A stretch of 46,242 bases of DNA, from positions 1 through 46,242 of the forward strand of contig NYTH01000011.1 in assembly GCA_002683405.1 (NCBI GenBank), written 5' to 3'. Source of the stretch: Salinisphaeraceae bacterium. GTDB taxonomy: Bacteria > Pseudomonadota > Gammaproteobacteria > Nevskiales > Salinisphaeraceae. Each line of letters begins with the position of its first letter. Within the stretch, counting starts at the first letter, position 1. Positions 1-6,919 of this stretch are shown here, piece after piece. Both the position numbers and the translations under genes were made by a program. The notes beneath the pieces were generated by a model that saw only the letters and a program-made list of their open reading frames with translations, did no database searches and was not told the origin of the DNA.

Positions 1-22
1 CGAGCGCAGCGAGTCCGGAGGA

Positions 23-43
23 CCGGGCCCAGGACGGGCCCGG
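23..43. other. GC-rich hairpin at left edge
   Basis: A perfect 8-bp inverted repeat (CCGGGCCC / GGGCCCGG) with a 5-nt loop. There is no T-run on either side, so it is not a convincing intrinsic terminator. It may be a 3'-end structure of tRNA-Arg transcripts, which run leftward into it, or belong to a gene beyond the edge. The rest of 1-91 shows no gene. Confidence 0.3.
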
Positions 44-91
44 CAACCTGCGACGGCGGCATTCCGGCTGACTGCATAGGCTTGAGAATGT

Positions 92-168
92 TGGTGGGGC
101 TAGCAGGAGTCGAACCTGCGACCTGCCGCTTAGGAGGCGGCTGCTCTATCCTGCTGAGCTATAGCCCC
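92..168 (-). tRNA. tRNA-Arg (anticodon CCU)
   Basis: Read on the minus strand, this 77-nt segment folds as a standard cloverleaf. The acceptor arm GGGGCTA pairs with TAGCCCC. The D-arm is GCTC...GAGC, the anticodon stem GCCGC/GCGGC encloses the loop CTCCTAA, and the T-arm is GCAGG/CCTGC with TTCGACT. The anticodon is CCU (complement of 132-134), which reads AGG arginine codons. The 3' CCA is encoded (complement of 92-94). The first 19 nt of the gene and its upstream region are repeated at 325-399. Such minor-Arg tRNA genes are frequent integration sites for mobile elements, although those normally duplicate the 3' end. Confidence 0.97.
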
Positions 169-224
169 GCGTGGCGATCAGCGTTGCTGGACGCGAACTA
201 TAGCGAGGGTAGCGGCGCTGGTTC
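150..224. repeat. 75-bp direct repeat, copy 1 (tRNA 5' end plus promoter)
   Basis: Identical to 325-399, at a constant offset of 175 bp, with weaker similarity continuing about 11 bp further. This copy contains the first 19 nt of tRNA-Arg and the sequence immediately upstream, including the -10-like TATAGT. Confidence 0.95.
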
Positions 225-226
225 TA
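197..226 (-). promoter_or_regulatory. Probable tRNA-Arg promoter
   Basis: On the minus strand a -10-like hexamer TATAGT (complement of 197-202, 5/6 match) lies 28 nt upstream of the mature tRNA 5' end. A weak -35 (TAGAAC, complement of 221-226) follows at 18-bp spacing. The whole element apart from the outermost -35 bases is copied at 372-399. Confidence 0.5.
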
Positions 227-260
227 GGTTCGGCCTTCCTGGCCTCTCCAAGAACCCCGG

Positions 261-314
261 CCCGAGGCTTCCTGCCTCGGGCGCTCAGCCGGCGCGAGCG
301 ATGCTCGCGCTTTT
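261..314. other. Two hairpins between the direct repeats
   Basis: Two perfect 8-bp inverted repeats sit inside the 100-bp spacer: CCCGAGGC/GCCTCGGG (261-268 and 274-281, 5-nt loop) and GCGCGAGC/GCTCGCGC (292-299 and 303-310, 3-nt loop). The second is followed on the plus strand by TTTT, so it resembles a short intrinsic terminator for rightward transcription. On the minus strand both could form the 3' part of a small RNA driven from the second promoter copy. No gene was seen in 225-324 or in 400-459. Confidence 0.5.
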
Positions 315-324
315 CCGGCTTCGC

Positions 325-399
325 CCTGCTGAGCTATAGCCCCGCGTGGCGATCAGCGTTGCTGGACGCGAACTATAGCGAGGGTAGCGGCGCTGGTTC
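325..399. repeat. 75-bp direct repeat, copy 2 (tRNA 5' fragment plus promoter)
   Basis: Perfect copy of 150-224. Only the 5' 19 nt of the tRNA (complement of 325-343) is present, so this is not a functional tRNA. The -10-like hexamer is at 372-377. Transcription from this copy would read leftward through the tRNA fragment and into the hairpin-rich spacer 225-324. Confidence 0.95.
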
Positions 400-459
400 C
401 AGGCCCGGCCCTGTGTGGCATCCACCCGGAGCGACCAACTGCCGGCGGGCGCCGCCCGG

Positions 460-1347
460 CTAGCTGGCCAATTCCTGGCGGTACCGGCCGGGCGTACAGC
501 CCACTGAACGCTGGAACACCCGCGTCATGTGGCTCTGATCGGTGAAGCCGCATCGATAGGCGATCTTCTTGAGCGGCAGACGACCCGCGCGCACCAGCTG
601 ACAGGCCAGTTCGAGCCGCTTTCGCATGACGTACTGGTGTGGCGGCTGACCGAAGCTTCGCCGAAATTTCCGTGCGAAGCAGTACACGCTCAACCCCGAC
701 ATATCCGCCATGGCCTCAAGCGTGATGTTTTCGCTCAGGCGCTCCTGAACAAACGCCTCCAGGCGCCGCATCTGGGCGCGGCACAAGCCACCGCCGGCGG
801 CCGGCTCTCGATACCGCACGTTGGCGTAGTTGCGCAGAATGTGAACGCAGGCCTGGTTAAGCAGGGATTCGGCATACATTTGCCCGCCGAGCCCAGGTCC
901 GGCGGCCTCGCGGCTCAGACTCCAGACCATGTTCGCCAGCACCGGATCGTCGGCGCGCAACACATCGTCGAGTTCCACCTTGTCGACATCGCGATCAAAG
1001 ACCGATTCGGCCACACCCGCCAGATGCCTGGGCGAGAGATAGAAGTGCGTGACATCGATGGGGTCGGCCCAGCGCCAATGCGAGCGCGTGCAGTGCGTCA
1101 GCAGGGAAACGACGCCTGGCGCCACGATTTCCCTGGACCATCGAGCTTCGCAGCGCCGCGCCATGGGTGTCGCGCCGCGACCGTAGACGACAATCATGTA
1201 ATCCGACATTTCCGGCACTTCGACGTCCAGCGCAGCATAGCGGTAGCCACGCAGCCGCATGCCTCGCCAGCCCAGCGACTTGCTGTCCAGCGTCAGCTTA
1301 CCCGGCACCCAACGGGGTAACTGTTCGGGTGATATTGCCTCGCCCAT
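460..1347 (-). CDS. AraC-family transcriptional regulator
   Basis: Encodes about 295 residues. The last ~100 residues are a typical AraC/XylS DNA-binding domain with two helix-turn-helix units. The first includes ITLEAMADMSGLSVYCFARK and the second has the family signature IAYRCGFTDQSHMTRVF followed by GCTPGRYR. The N-terminal ~190 residues have no recognisable sub-family signature and probably sense a ligand. An upstream in-frame TTG at 1470 would extend the ORF, but a good sigma70-like promoter (1428-1457) lies inside that extension, so the ATG at 1347 is preferred. The Shine-Dalgarno for this start is weak. The gene lies downstream of acxABC on the same strand, behind a terminator and with its own promoter. 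It is the only regulator near the acetone carboxylase genes, so it may control them or the thiolase; that is inference. Confidence 0.88.
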   Translation of the reverse strand: MGEAISPEQLPRWVPGKLTLDSKSLGWRGMRLRGYRYAALDVEVPEMSDYMIVVYGRGATPMARRCEARWSREIVAPGVVSLLTHCTRSHWRWADPIDVTHFYLSPRHLAGVAESVFDRDVDKVELDDVLRADDPVLANMVWSLSREAAGPGLGGQMYAESLLNQACVHILRNYANVRYREPAAGGGLCRAQMRRLEAFVQERLSENITLEAMADMSGLSVYCFARKFRRSFGQPPHQYVMRKRLELACQLVRAGRLPLKKIAYRCGFTDQSHMTRVFQRSVGCTPGRYRQELAS

Positions 1348-1427
1348 ATCGCTTTGCGCCGGCCCGGGTCTCCTGTAGCCGGAGTTATGAGGGCCCGCAC
1401 ACTCCTCCGCAGACGAATGTCGAATTG

Positions 1428-1457
1428 AATATACGCCGGCGGTGCTTGCTCTGTCAC
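1428..1457 (-). promoter_or_regulatory. Probable sigma70 promoter of the AraC-type gene
   Basis: On the minus strand GTGACA (complement of 1452-1457, 5/6 to the -35 consensus), an 18-bp spacer and TATATT (complement of 1428-1433, 5/6 to the -10 consensus). Predicted transcription starts near 1421, giving a leader of roughly 75 nt before the ATG at 1347. The 358-bp gap 1348-1705 holds this promoter and the acx terminator; nothing else was seen there. Confidence 0.6.
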
Positions 1458-1650
1458 CCGCCGCATCCAACGCCCAACCGTCGATGCGCTGGCGGCGTGC
1501 CCTGCCAGGTGATGCGACCGCTTTTCAGCTGCTGCATCCCGAATCTTCTGCAAGACGGCTGACCGCTCACCGACGCTGTCATTCGGGTTTCATCAAAAAG
1601 CGTGTTGGACAGGGCTTCCAAACGGCGCGCAGAGGGCGACTCACGACAAA

Positions 1651-1672
1651 GCGGGCGGCCGCTGCCGCCCGC
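1651..1672 (-). terminator. Hairpin terminator after acxC
   Basis: Perfect 9-bp stem GCGGGCGGC/GCCGCCCGC with a 4-nt loop, starting 34 nt beyond the acxC stop codon. On the minus strand it is followed by TTTGTC, a short T-run; on the plus strand by TTCTT. It probably ends the acxABC transcript and separates it from the AraC-type gene. Confidence 0.65.
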
Positions 1673-1705
1673 TTCTTCAAGGGCCCTCAATAGACCGAGA
1701 GAGCC

Positions 1706-2197
1706 CTACTGCAGCGGCTGGCCCAGCCACTCGTTGTAGAAGGTGTCGATGTCCGGCTGGAAGTCGTGGATGGCCGGATAGCCGGGCGGCACGGCCTCGA
1801 CCTCCAGCAACGTGCCGTCATTCGGATCGTAGTACTCGCGAATTTCCATCCAGTCCGGATGACAGGCCATCTTGCGCGGATAGAGCTCGTCAAACTGCTC
1901 TTCGGTATTGCGCAGGAACACCCGGGCGTGCAGTTTCCAGTTCTCGTGCACCTCGCAGAATTCGTAACCCGACCGCGACTTGATGATGCGCTTGCCGTCT
2001 TCCTTGAGCACCACGAACAGGTTTTCTGCCAGCGGCAGGATGATGCGGTCATCCCAATCCACATGCTCCTGCCAGACCTCGAGAATCTTGTGGAAGCGAT
2101 CGGGGTCCTTGAACTGGGACTGCATGTCGTGAAGCGTGTACTTGTCGACCGTCCCGTTGACGAGCTGCTTGAGCTGGTCTTTCGTATAGGTAGCCAT
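1706..2197 (-). CDS. acxC: Acetone carboxylase, gamma subunit
   Basis: A 163-residue protein matching the small gamma subunit of acetone/acetophenone-type carboxylases (usual length about 165-170), e.g. YEFCEVHENWKLHARVFLR at 78-96 and the C-terminal IHDFQPDIDTFYNEWLG. The ATG at 2197 has a strong AGGAGG 10 nt upstream, so the longer upstream reading is rejected. The enzyme converts acetone plus bicarbonate plus ATP to acetoacetate in the cytoplasm, and gamma is part of the alpha2beta2gamma2 complex. Oddity: residues 124-127 are DPND, where as I recall many family members carry a CPxC pair thought to help bind zinc. Cys81 and Cys112 remain. It is the third gene of acxABC, 20 nt after acxB. 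Confidence 0.9.
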   Translation of the reverse strand: MATYTKDQLKQLVNGTVDKYTLHDMQSQFKDPDRFHKILEVWQEHVDWDDRIILPLAENLFVVLKEDGKRIIKSRSGYEFCEVHENWKLHARVFLRNTEEQFDELYPRKMACHPDWMEIREYYDPNDGTLLEVEAVPPGYPAIHDFQPDIDTFYNEWLGQPLQ

Positions 2198-2217
2198 AAT
2201 TCGAATGCCTCCTCGGC

Positions 2218-4428
2218 TCAGAGCGACCAGTCGGCCGGCAGATTCCAGAACTTGCGGAATTTCTCGTTCCACTCCGACGACAGATCCATGGACGAGGCGT
2301 ACATGTCGCGCACGGGCCGGATGAAGTCCTTGTTGATGACCCGCTGACGCTGCTGGTCAAAGAACTCCTTCGCGTCGACCGACTGCTCCAGCCGTTTCTT
2401 GCGCATGGAATCGCGCAGTTTTTGCGTGGCGGCCTCATCCAGGACGAAGGATTCGCCCTCCCGGGTCATTTCAACGCCGTAGAGCGACTTGGCGAATCGT
2501 TCCAGCACATGACCGATATTCACGTCGTGCACTACGGACCGCGGATCACGCTCGAGCGGGTCTCCCAGCCCCGGACCGCCGCGGTTCATGGACAGGTACA
2601 GATCGTATTCGCCGAAATGCTTCGGGCCCTGGATGGCCTTCATGTCGAAGTTTTCTTCCTCGGCCTCGCACAGCGCGCTGATCTGGCTGTCCTCCGGATC
2701 GCCGTCGAGGCGCGGGAAAGGCTCGCCATTCTCGATCCGCTTCTTCATGTCCGAGCCGTGCATGTTGTGGCGGTAGCCGGAACAGCCCGGGTAGCCGCCG
2801 TACACGCCATAGCTCGAGAAGCAGTGCCCTTCGCCGCCGTTGAACAGCGTCTGGGCATGCGTGTTGTAGACCATCCGCAGCGCCTCGGAGCCCGTGCCGC
2901 CGCGGTATTTTCCGGGCCCGCCGCTGCTGGGTTTCACGCCGCGGCCAAGGTAGAGCAGCGGCTCCATCGACTCCCAGGATTCCACTTCACCCATGTCGCC
3001 TTCCGGGTTCCACATGGCCGCGCAGGCGGTTTCGCCATCCTTGACGTAAAGCGCGCCGGTACCGCCGCAGGAGACCTCGAAGTTGGTGAAGGCGCCATCC
3101 ACCCCGTACTGATTGGGGCCGCCGCCCTGCATCAGGTTCCACGAGGTGCAGTAGCTGGCCGAAATATCCTCGAGAAAACCTCGGGCGAAGTAGCTGCGAC
3201 CCACCGAGCGGATCATCCCCGACCAGCCCGGGATCAGGAAGAACCAGGTGAGCGTGGTGGATACCTTCTCCCAGTCGGGATTCGCCCAGGAGCCGTAGGG
3301 CAGCTTCAGATCGGTGGCGAAATAGGCGCCATCATTGATCTTGTCGGAGTTCCACAGCGTCTGCGTAAGCTGGACCCACATGGCCCCCTGCATGGGGGAC
3401 GGAGCGCAGTTGAAGCTGTGGTAGTCCCACTTGTTGGCGCCCTCGAACGACATTTCAACCTGGCCGTCCCCCTTCACCGTCATGGACAGCGGCGCGTGCA
3501 TCATCATGTCCTTGCGGGCCTGGCCGTGCACATTCACGTCGTCCGCCCAGGGCAGATCGGTGAAACTCGGCGCCTCGTACCGGCCGGGCACCAGCATTGT
3601 CTTGGAGCGCTGCAGGAAGGTCCGCCGGCCCTCTTCGATGGCCTCGCGCATGAACTTCTTGTAGGTATCCAGACCGACCTCGCTGATCGTGCGCAAGACC
3701 TGTCGGCGGGCCATCTGGGCGCCCGTGAGACGTGTCTTCTCATCCAGCACCCAGTACATTTCGGCGCGCACGCATTCGCGGCAGCGCTGCAGGTAGTGCT
3801 CGTAGAACTCGTCGTTCTCGCCGACCAGTTCGGAGGAGACGAGGATGCCGTCGCCATACCGGTCGGCGTGGCCGTAGCACATGGACCCGGGGTTGATGCC
3901 GCCCACGTCCACTTCGTGCGTCACGCCGGCCGCCCAGCCCACGAGCTCGTCCTCGTGAAAGATGGGAATGATGGTGTGCACGTCTGCCGTATGCACATCC
4001 CCGATCATCGAGTTGTTGTTGCAGAAGATGAAGCCGTCCCGGATGCCCGGCGTCTGCTCGTAGTTGTGCTTGATCATGTACTTGATCGCGTCCGACATCG
4101 TGTGCACGTGCACGATGATGCCGGTCGACAGGGCGATCGAATCGCCCTCGGGCGTGTAGATGGCAAACGACAGCTCACCCAGTTCCCGTACGATCGGCGA
4201 CGCGGAAATGTTGAGCGCCGTGGACCGGGCGTTCACCAGACCGCCGCGAAGCCGGGAGAAGATCTTCTCGTACAGGATGGGCTGATCACGCAGCAGCGTG
4301 AGGTCCTCCACCCCGTAGTAGCGGCCGGTTTCCTCGAAGAGCCGTTTCGACTCTTCGGTCATCTCGATCAGCGTCTTGCCGTCCCAGCCGATCGGTTTGC
4401 TCTGAAGCTGCTCTGCAGGTGCGCTCAT
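2218..4428 (-). CDS. acxB: Acetone carboxylase, alpha subunit (HyuB family)
   Basis: A 736-residue member of the hydantoinase B/oxoprolinase family, close in length to acetone carboxylase alpha (about 770). The N-terminal half carries GDVHTADVH (143-151) and THEVDVGG (170-177). His146, Asp149 and His171 match, with a constant offset of four, the Mn-binding His/Asp/His that I recall for the characterised Xanthobacter enzyme. Glycine-rich stretches such as SSGGPGKYRGGTGSE and MNRGGPGLGDP are typical of HyuB proteins. In the complex, alpha carboxylates the phosphorylated acetone enol with CO2 at the Mn site. The start ATG is preceded by AGGAGGAG. It lies 23 nt downstream of acxA and 20 nt upstream of acxC, so the three are surely one operon. 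Acetophenone carboxylase is a relative, but the three-subunit layout favours acetone or a small ketone. Confidence 0.93.
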   Translation of the reverse strand: MSAPAEQLQSKPIGWDGKTLIEMTEESKRLFEETGRYYGVEDLTLLRDQPILYEKIFSRLRGGLVNARSTALNISASPIVRELGELSFAIYTPEGDSIALSTGIIVHVHTMSDAIKYMIKHNYEQTPGIRDGFIFCNNNSMIGDVHTADVHTIIPIFHEDELVGWAAGVTHEVDVGGINPGSMCYGHADRYGDGILVSSELVGENDEFYEHYLQRCRECVRAEMYWVLDEKTRLTGAQMARRQVLRTISEVGLDTYKKFMREAIEEGRRTFLQRSKTMLVPGRYEAPSFTDLPWADDVNVHGQARKDMMMHAPLSMTVKGDGQVEMSFEGANKWDYHSFNCAPSPMQGAMWVQLTQTLWNSDKINDGAYFATDLKLPYGSWANPDWEKVSTTLTWFFLIPGWSGMIRSVGRSYFARGFLEDISASYCTSWNLMQGGGPNQYGVDGAFTNFEVSCGGTGALYVKDGETACAAMWNPEGDMGEVESWESMEPLLYLGRGVKPSSGGPGKYRGGTGSEALRMVYNTHAQTLFNGGEGHCFSSYGVYGGYPGCSGYRHNMHGSDMKKRIENGEPFPRLDGDPEDSQISALCEAEEENFDMKAIQGPKHFGEYDLYLSMNRGGPGLGDPLERDPRSVVHDVNIGHVLERFAKSLYGVEMTREGESFVLDEAATQKLRDSMRKKRLEQSVDAKEFFDQQRQRVINKDFIRPVRDMYASSMDLSSEWNEKFRKFWNLPADWSL

Positions 4429-4451
4429 GACACTCTCCTCCTGGGGCCCTA

Positions 4452-6605
4452 TCAGCCCTTGATCTCTTTGATGTGGAACAGGCGATGCTCGTCCAGCCGG
4501 GCCTCGAAGCCCGGCGGAATGACCAGCGTGGTCGCCGGCGACTCAAGCACCGAGACGCCCTTGAACACGTTGCCCGGGAGCACCTTGTCCATGTCGTAAA
4601 TGTCTGCCTCATGCCATTGCCCGCCGCGGTAGACCTTCCGGCCTTCCTTGCGCGCCGACTCCGGCGGAGTTTCGCTGCTGACCGTCTCCACCGGCAGCGC
4701 CGGCTTTTCCACCGGCACGGTGCCGGTCACGACCACATTGGTGGTCTGATAGCCGAGTTCGGGCGAGCGGGCGGCCCGCGAGTAGGCCTTCGAGTAAGCA
4801 TCCTCGAACCGGTCAATGATCTGCTGCAGGTGCTCGGCAGATTCAACGCGCTCGAAATCGACCGTCACCTCGACATCGTTCAGCTGCCCCGCGTACTGCA
4901 CGCGCACGATGTGCTTGTATTCCACCTGATCGGATGAAATGCCGGATTTGTCGAACTCTTCGGCAACGCGGGTTTCGAGGCTGGCCCATGCCGAGTTGAT
5001 GGCCTCTGCGTAACCGCTGACGGCGCCCTTGAACCCCTCGGGATCCATGTCGGAGGCGGGAAAGGCCGCGTTCACCGTACGATCAAGGCGGTACTCGAAA
5101 TCCGCGCAGGCGCAGCCGAAGGCCGAAAAGCCGGCCGCCCAGGCCGGCACGACCACGTCGGCGAACTTCAGACCCGCCGTGTAGCCGCAGACATGCAGCG
5201 GGCCACCACCACCGTAGCTGTAGATCACGTAGTCATCCGGCGAATACCCCTTGCCAAAGATGCGTGCGAAGACTTCGTTGCGCAGGTGATCCTCGAACAG
5301 TTCCAGCACGCCTTCGGCGGCTTCGTGAACGCCCAGGCCCAGCGGGTCGGCAATGTGCTCCTTCACGCCCCTGTAGGCGGCATCCGGATCGAGCACCACG
5401 TCGCCGCCAAGAAAGTTGTAGGGGTTGAGATTACCCAGCAGCACGTTGCAGTCGGACAGGGTCGGTGTGGTCTCGCTGGCCTGGGGATTGCACATGCCCA
5501 CCTTGGAGCCAGCCGAGTCGGGCCCGATTTCGATACGGTTCGAAATGGGGTTGACGCGGGCATAGGAACCGGTGCCTGCCCCGACCGAGTCGATTTCGAT
5601 GAGCGGCAGCTTCAGCATGAACTTCGCCATGTCGGGCTGCGCCTTCATGGTGAATTCGCCGTCGGTAATCAGCCCCAGGTCAAACGACGTGCCGCCGATA
5701 TCCGAGCAGACGATATTCTTTTCGCCCAGCTTCTCGGCGATGTAGCGCGCCCCGACCATGCCACCGATCGGACCCGAGATAAGCGTCCGGGCCAGCTCCT
5801 TGGCGTCCATCGAGATGGTCCCGCCGTGCGACGCCATGACGCGTAGCTGCGTATCGCCGCCGTATCCGCTCACCCGGTCGGCAATCCGCTTGAACTGACC
5901 GCGGGAAGGCTCGGCTGCGTAGGCTTCCACGGTAACCGTGTTCAGACGGGCAAAATCCTGCATGACGGGATACAGGTCAGACGACAGATACAGCGGGATA
6001 TCGGCGCCCGCCTCCGCCATGACCTCGTTCGCAACCGCCTTGACCCGCTGCTCATGATCGCTGTTCGCGAAGGAGTACAGCAGATTGACGACGATGCCCT
6101 TCACGTCCATGCCGACCAGCTGGCGGACCGCGTCCCGCACCTCGTCTTCGTACAGCGGAATGGCTTGCTTGCCGAAGCAGTCGATACGGCCGCGCACACC
6201 GAACATCTGCTTGCGCGGCACGATCGGTTCGTTGTGTCGGTGCGTCACAACCTTCAGCCGATCCTGATAGGAATAACCCAGATAGGTCTGGATGCCGCGC
6301 TCCAGCTGGAAATAGTCCTCCTGCCCGGCGGTCACGATGACGCCCAGATTCTGGCCCTTGCGTTCCAGCAGGCGATTGAGCATGGAGGTGCCCGAGTAGA
6401 TGCCGGTAATCACTTCGGGGAAGACGTCGTCGGGTTTCATGTCCCACTGCTTGAGCGCGTCCACGCAGGAGGCGGCAAATCCTTCGGATTCGTCATGCGG
6501 CGTCGTCTGCGCCTTCCCCACCACGAATTTGCCGTCACGATCAACGAAGAACACGTCCGTCATGGTGCCTCCGGCATCCATGGACATGATGTACGACTTT
6601 TCCAT
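4452..6605 (-). CDS. acxA: Acetone carboxylase, beta subunit (HyuA family)
   Basis: A 717-residue hydantoinase A-type ATPase subunit. It phosphorylates acetone and bicarbonate at the expense of ATP and passes the products to the alpha subunit. Two phosphate-binding signatures of the actin/ASKHA-like fold are visible: DAGGTMTD (10-17) and SDIGGTSFD (301-309). LISGPIGGM (275-283) and YSYGGGGPLHVCG further on are also family hallmarks. Start at ATG 6605 with GGAGGAGGG just upstream. It is the first gene of acxABC, facing a thiolase gene across a 314-bp control region. The sigma54 activator gene acxR that precedes acxABC in Xanthobacter is absent here. Confidence 0.93.
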   Translation of the reverse strand: MEKSYIMSMDAGGTMTDVFFVDRDGKFVVGKAQTTPHDESEGFAASCVDALKQWDMKPDDVFPEVITGIYSGTSMLNRLLERKGQNLGVIVTAGQEDYFQLERGIQTYLGYSYQDRLKVVTHRHNEPIVPRKQMFGVRGRIDCFGKQAIPLYEDEVRDAVRQLVGMDVKGIVVNLLYSFANSDHEQRVKAVANEVMAEAGADIPLYLSSDLYPVMQDFARLNTVTVEAYAAEPSRGQFKRIADRVSGYGGDTQLRVMASHGGTISMDAKELARTLISGPIGGMVGARYIAEKLGEKNIVCSDIGGTSFDLGLITDGEFTMKAQPDMAKFMLKLPLIEIDSVGAGTGSYARVNPISNRIEIGPDSAGSKVGMCNPQASETTPTLSDCNVLLGNLNPYNFLGGDVVLDPDAAYRGVKEHIADPLGLGVHEAAEGVLELFEDHLRNEVFARIFGKGYSPDDYVIYSYGGGGPLHVCGYTAGLKFADVVVPAWAAGFSAFGCACADFEYRLDRTVNAAFPASDMDPEGFKGAVSGYAEAINSAWASLETRVAEEFDKSGISSDQVEYKHIVRVQYAGQLNDVEVTVDFERVESAEHLQQIIDRFEDAYSKAYSRAARSPELGYQTTNVVVTGTVPVEKPALPVETVSSETPPESARKEGRKVYRGGQWHEADIYDMDKVLPGNVFKGVSVLESPATTLVIPPGFEARLDEHRLFHIKEIKG

Positions 6606-6919
6606 AACCCTCCTCCAGTATCGCGAACGACTCGTAGTTTGTTTTCAGCGACTTGCGGCTGGCCACGGGCCGCCACTTCCGGACATTCGCACAGGCGTGA
6701 TTCGGTCGTCTTGGATTTTCTTGTACTATTTGTTGGACGTTCTTGCTTGTCTGGCCGCTACTCTTGCGGGTGGGTTTGCGCCCGCGGCATACGCGCACAG
6801 TAGCCCGCCTGCGCTTGCGAGCAGCTGCGTCAAAGATTCATTGCGTCCGCGCCGCCGCCTCCTGCGGGACACGGCGGCAGCGCCCGACGCAGGCGTTATC
6901 AACACAAGAGGGAAACCTT
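6606..6919. promoter_or_regulatory. Divergent control region acxABC / thiolase
   Basis: A 314-bp gap between two divergent genes whose core (about 6701-6750) is clearly more AT-rich than its surroundings. It contains a direct repeat TTGGA at 6711-6715 and 6733-6737, 22 bp apart, i.e. about two helical turns, a spacing typical of AraC-type sites. A possible -10 TACTAT (6724-6729) lies between the repeats for rightward transcription, with a poor -35. No sigma54 site with correct GG/GC spacing was found on either strand. Confidence 0.4.

Noticed and set aside
82-339. Short plus-strand ORF across tRNA-Arg
   Set aside because: It runs antisense through a tRNA gene and repeats, with no coding signature.
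92-399. attL/attR of an integrated element at tRNA-Arg
   Set aside because: The duplicated part is the tRNA 5' end, the copies are only 175 bp apart, and there is no integrase or cargo. A local duplication explains it better.
1348-1470. N-terminal extension of the AraC-type gene from a TTG at 1470
   Set aside because: It lacks a ribosome site and would overlap a good sigma70-like promoter (1428-1457). The shorter start is more consistent.
2422-4599. 725-codon plus-strand open frame opposite acxB
   Set aside because: It is an antisense shadow: GC-rich third positions of acxB keep this frame open. Its translation has no family pattern (rich in Val, His, Arg, Gly), whereas acxB matches a known family end to end.
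6741-6765. Possible sigma54 promoter near TGGCCGCTACTCTTGC
   Set aside because: The GG and GC elements are 11 rather than 10 nt apart and TGGCAC is poorly matched. Sigma54 promoters rarely tolerate changed spacing.
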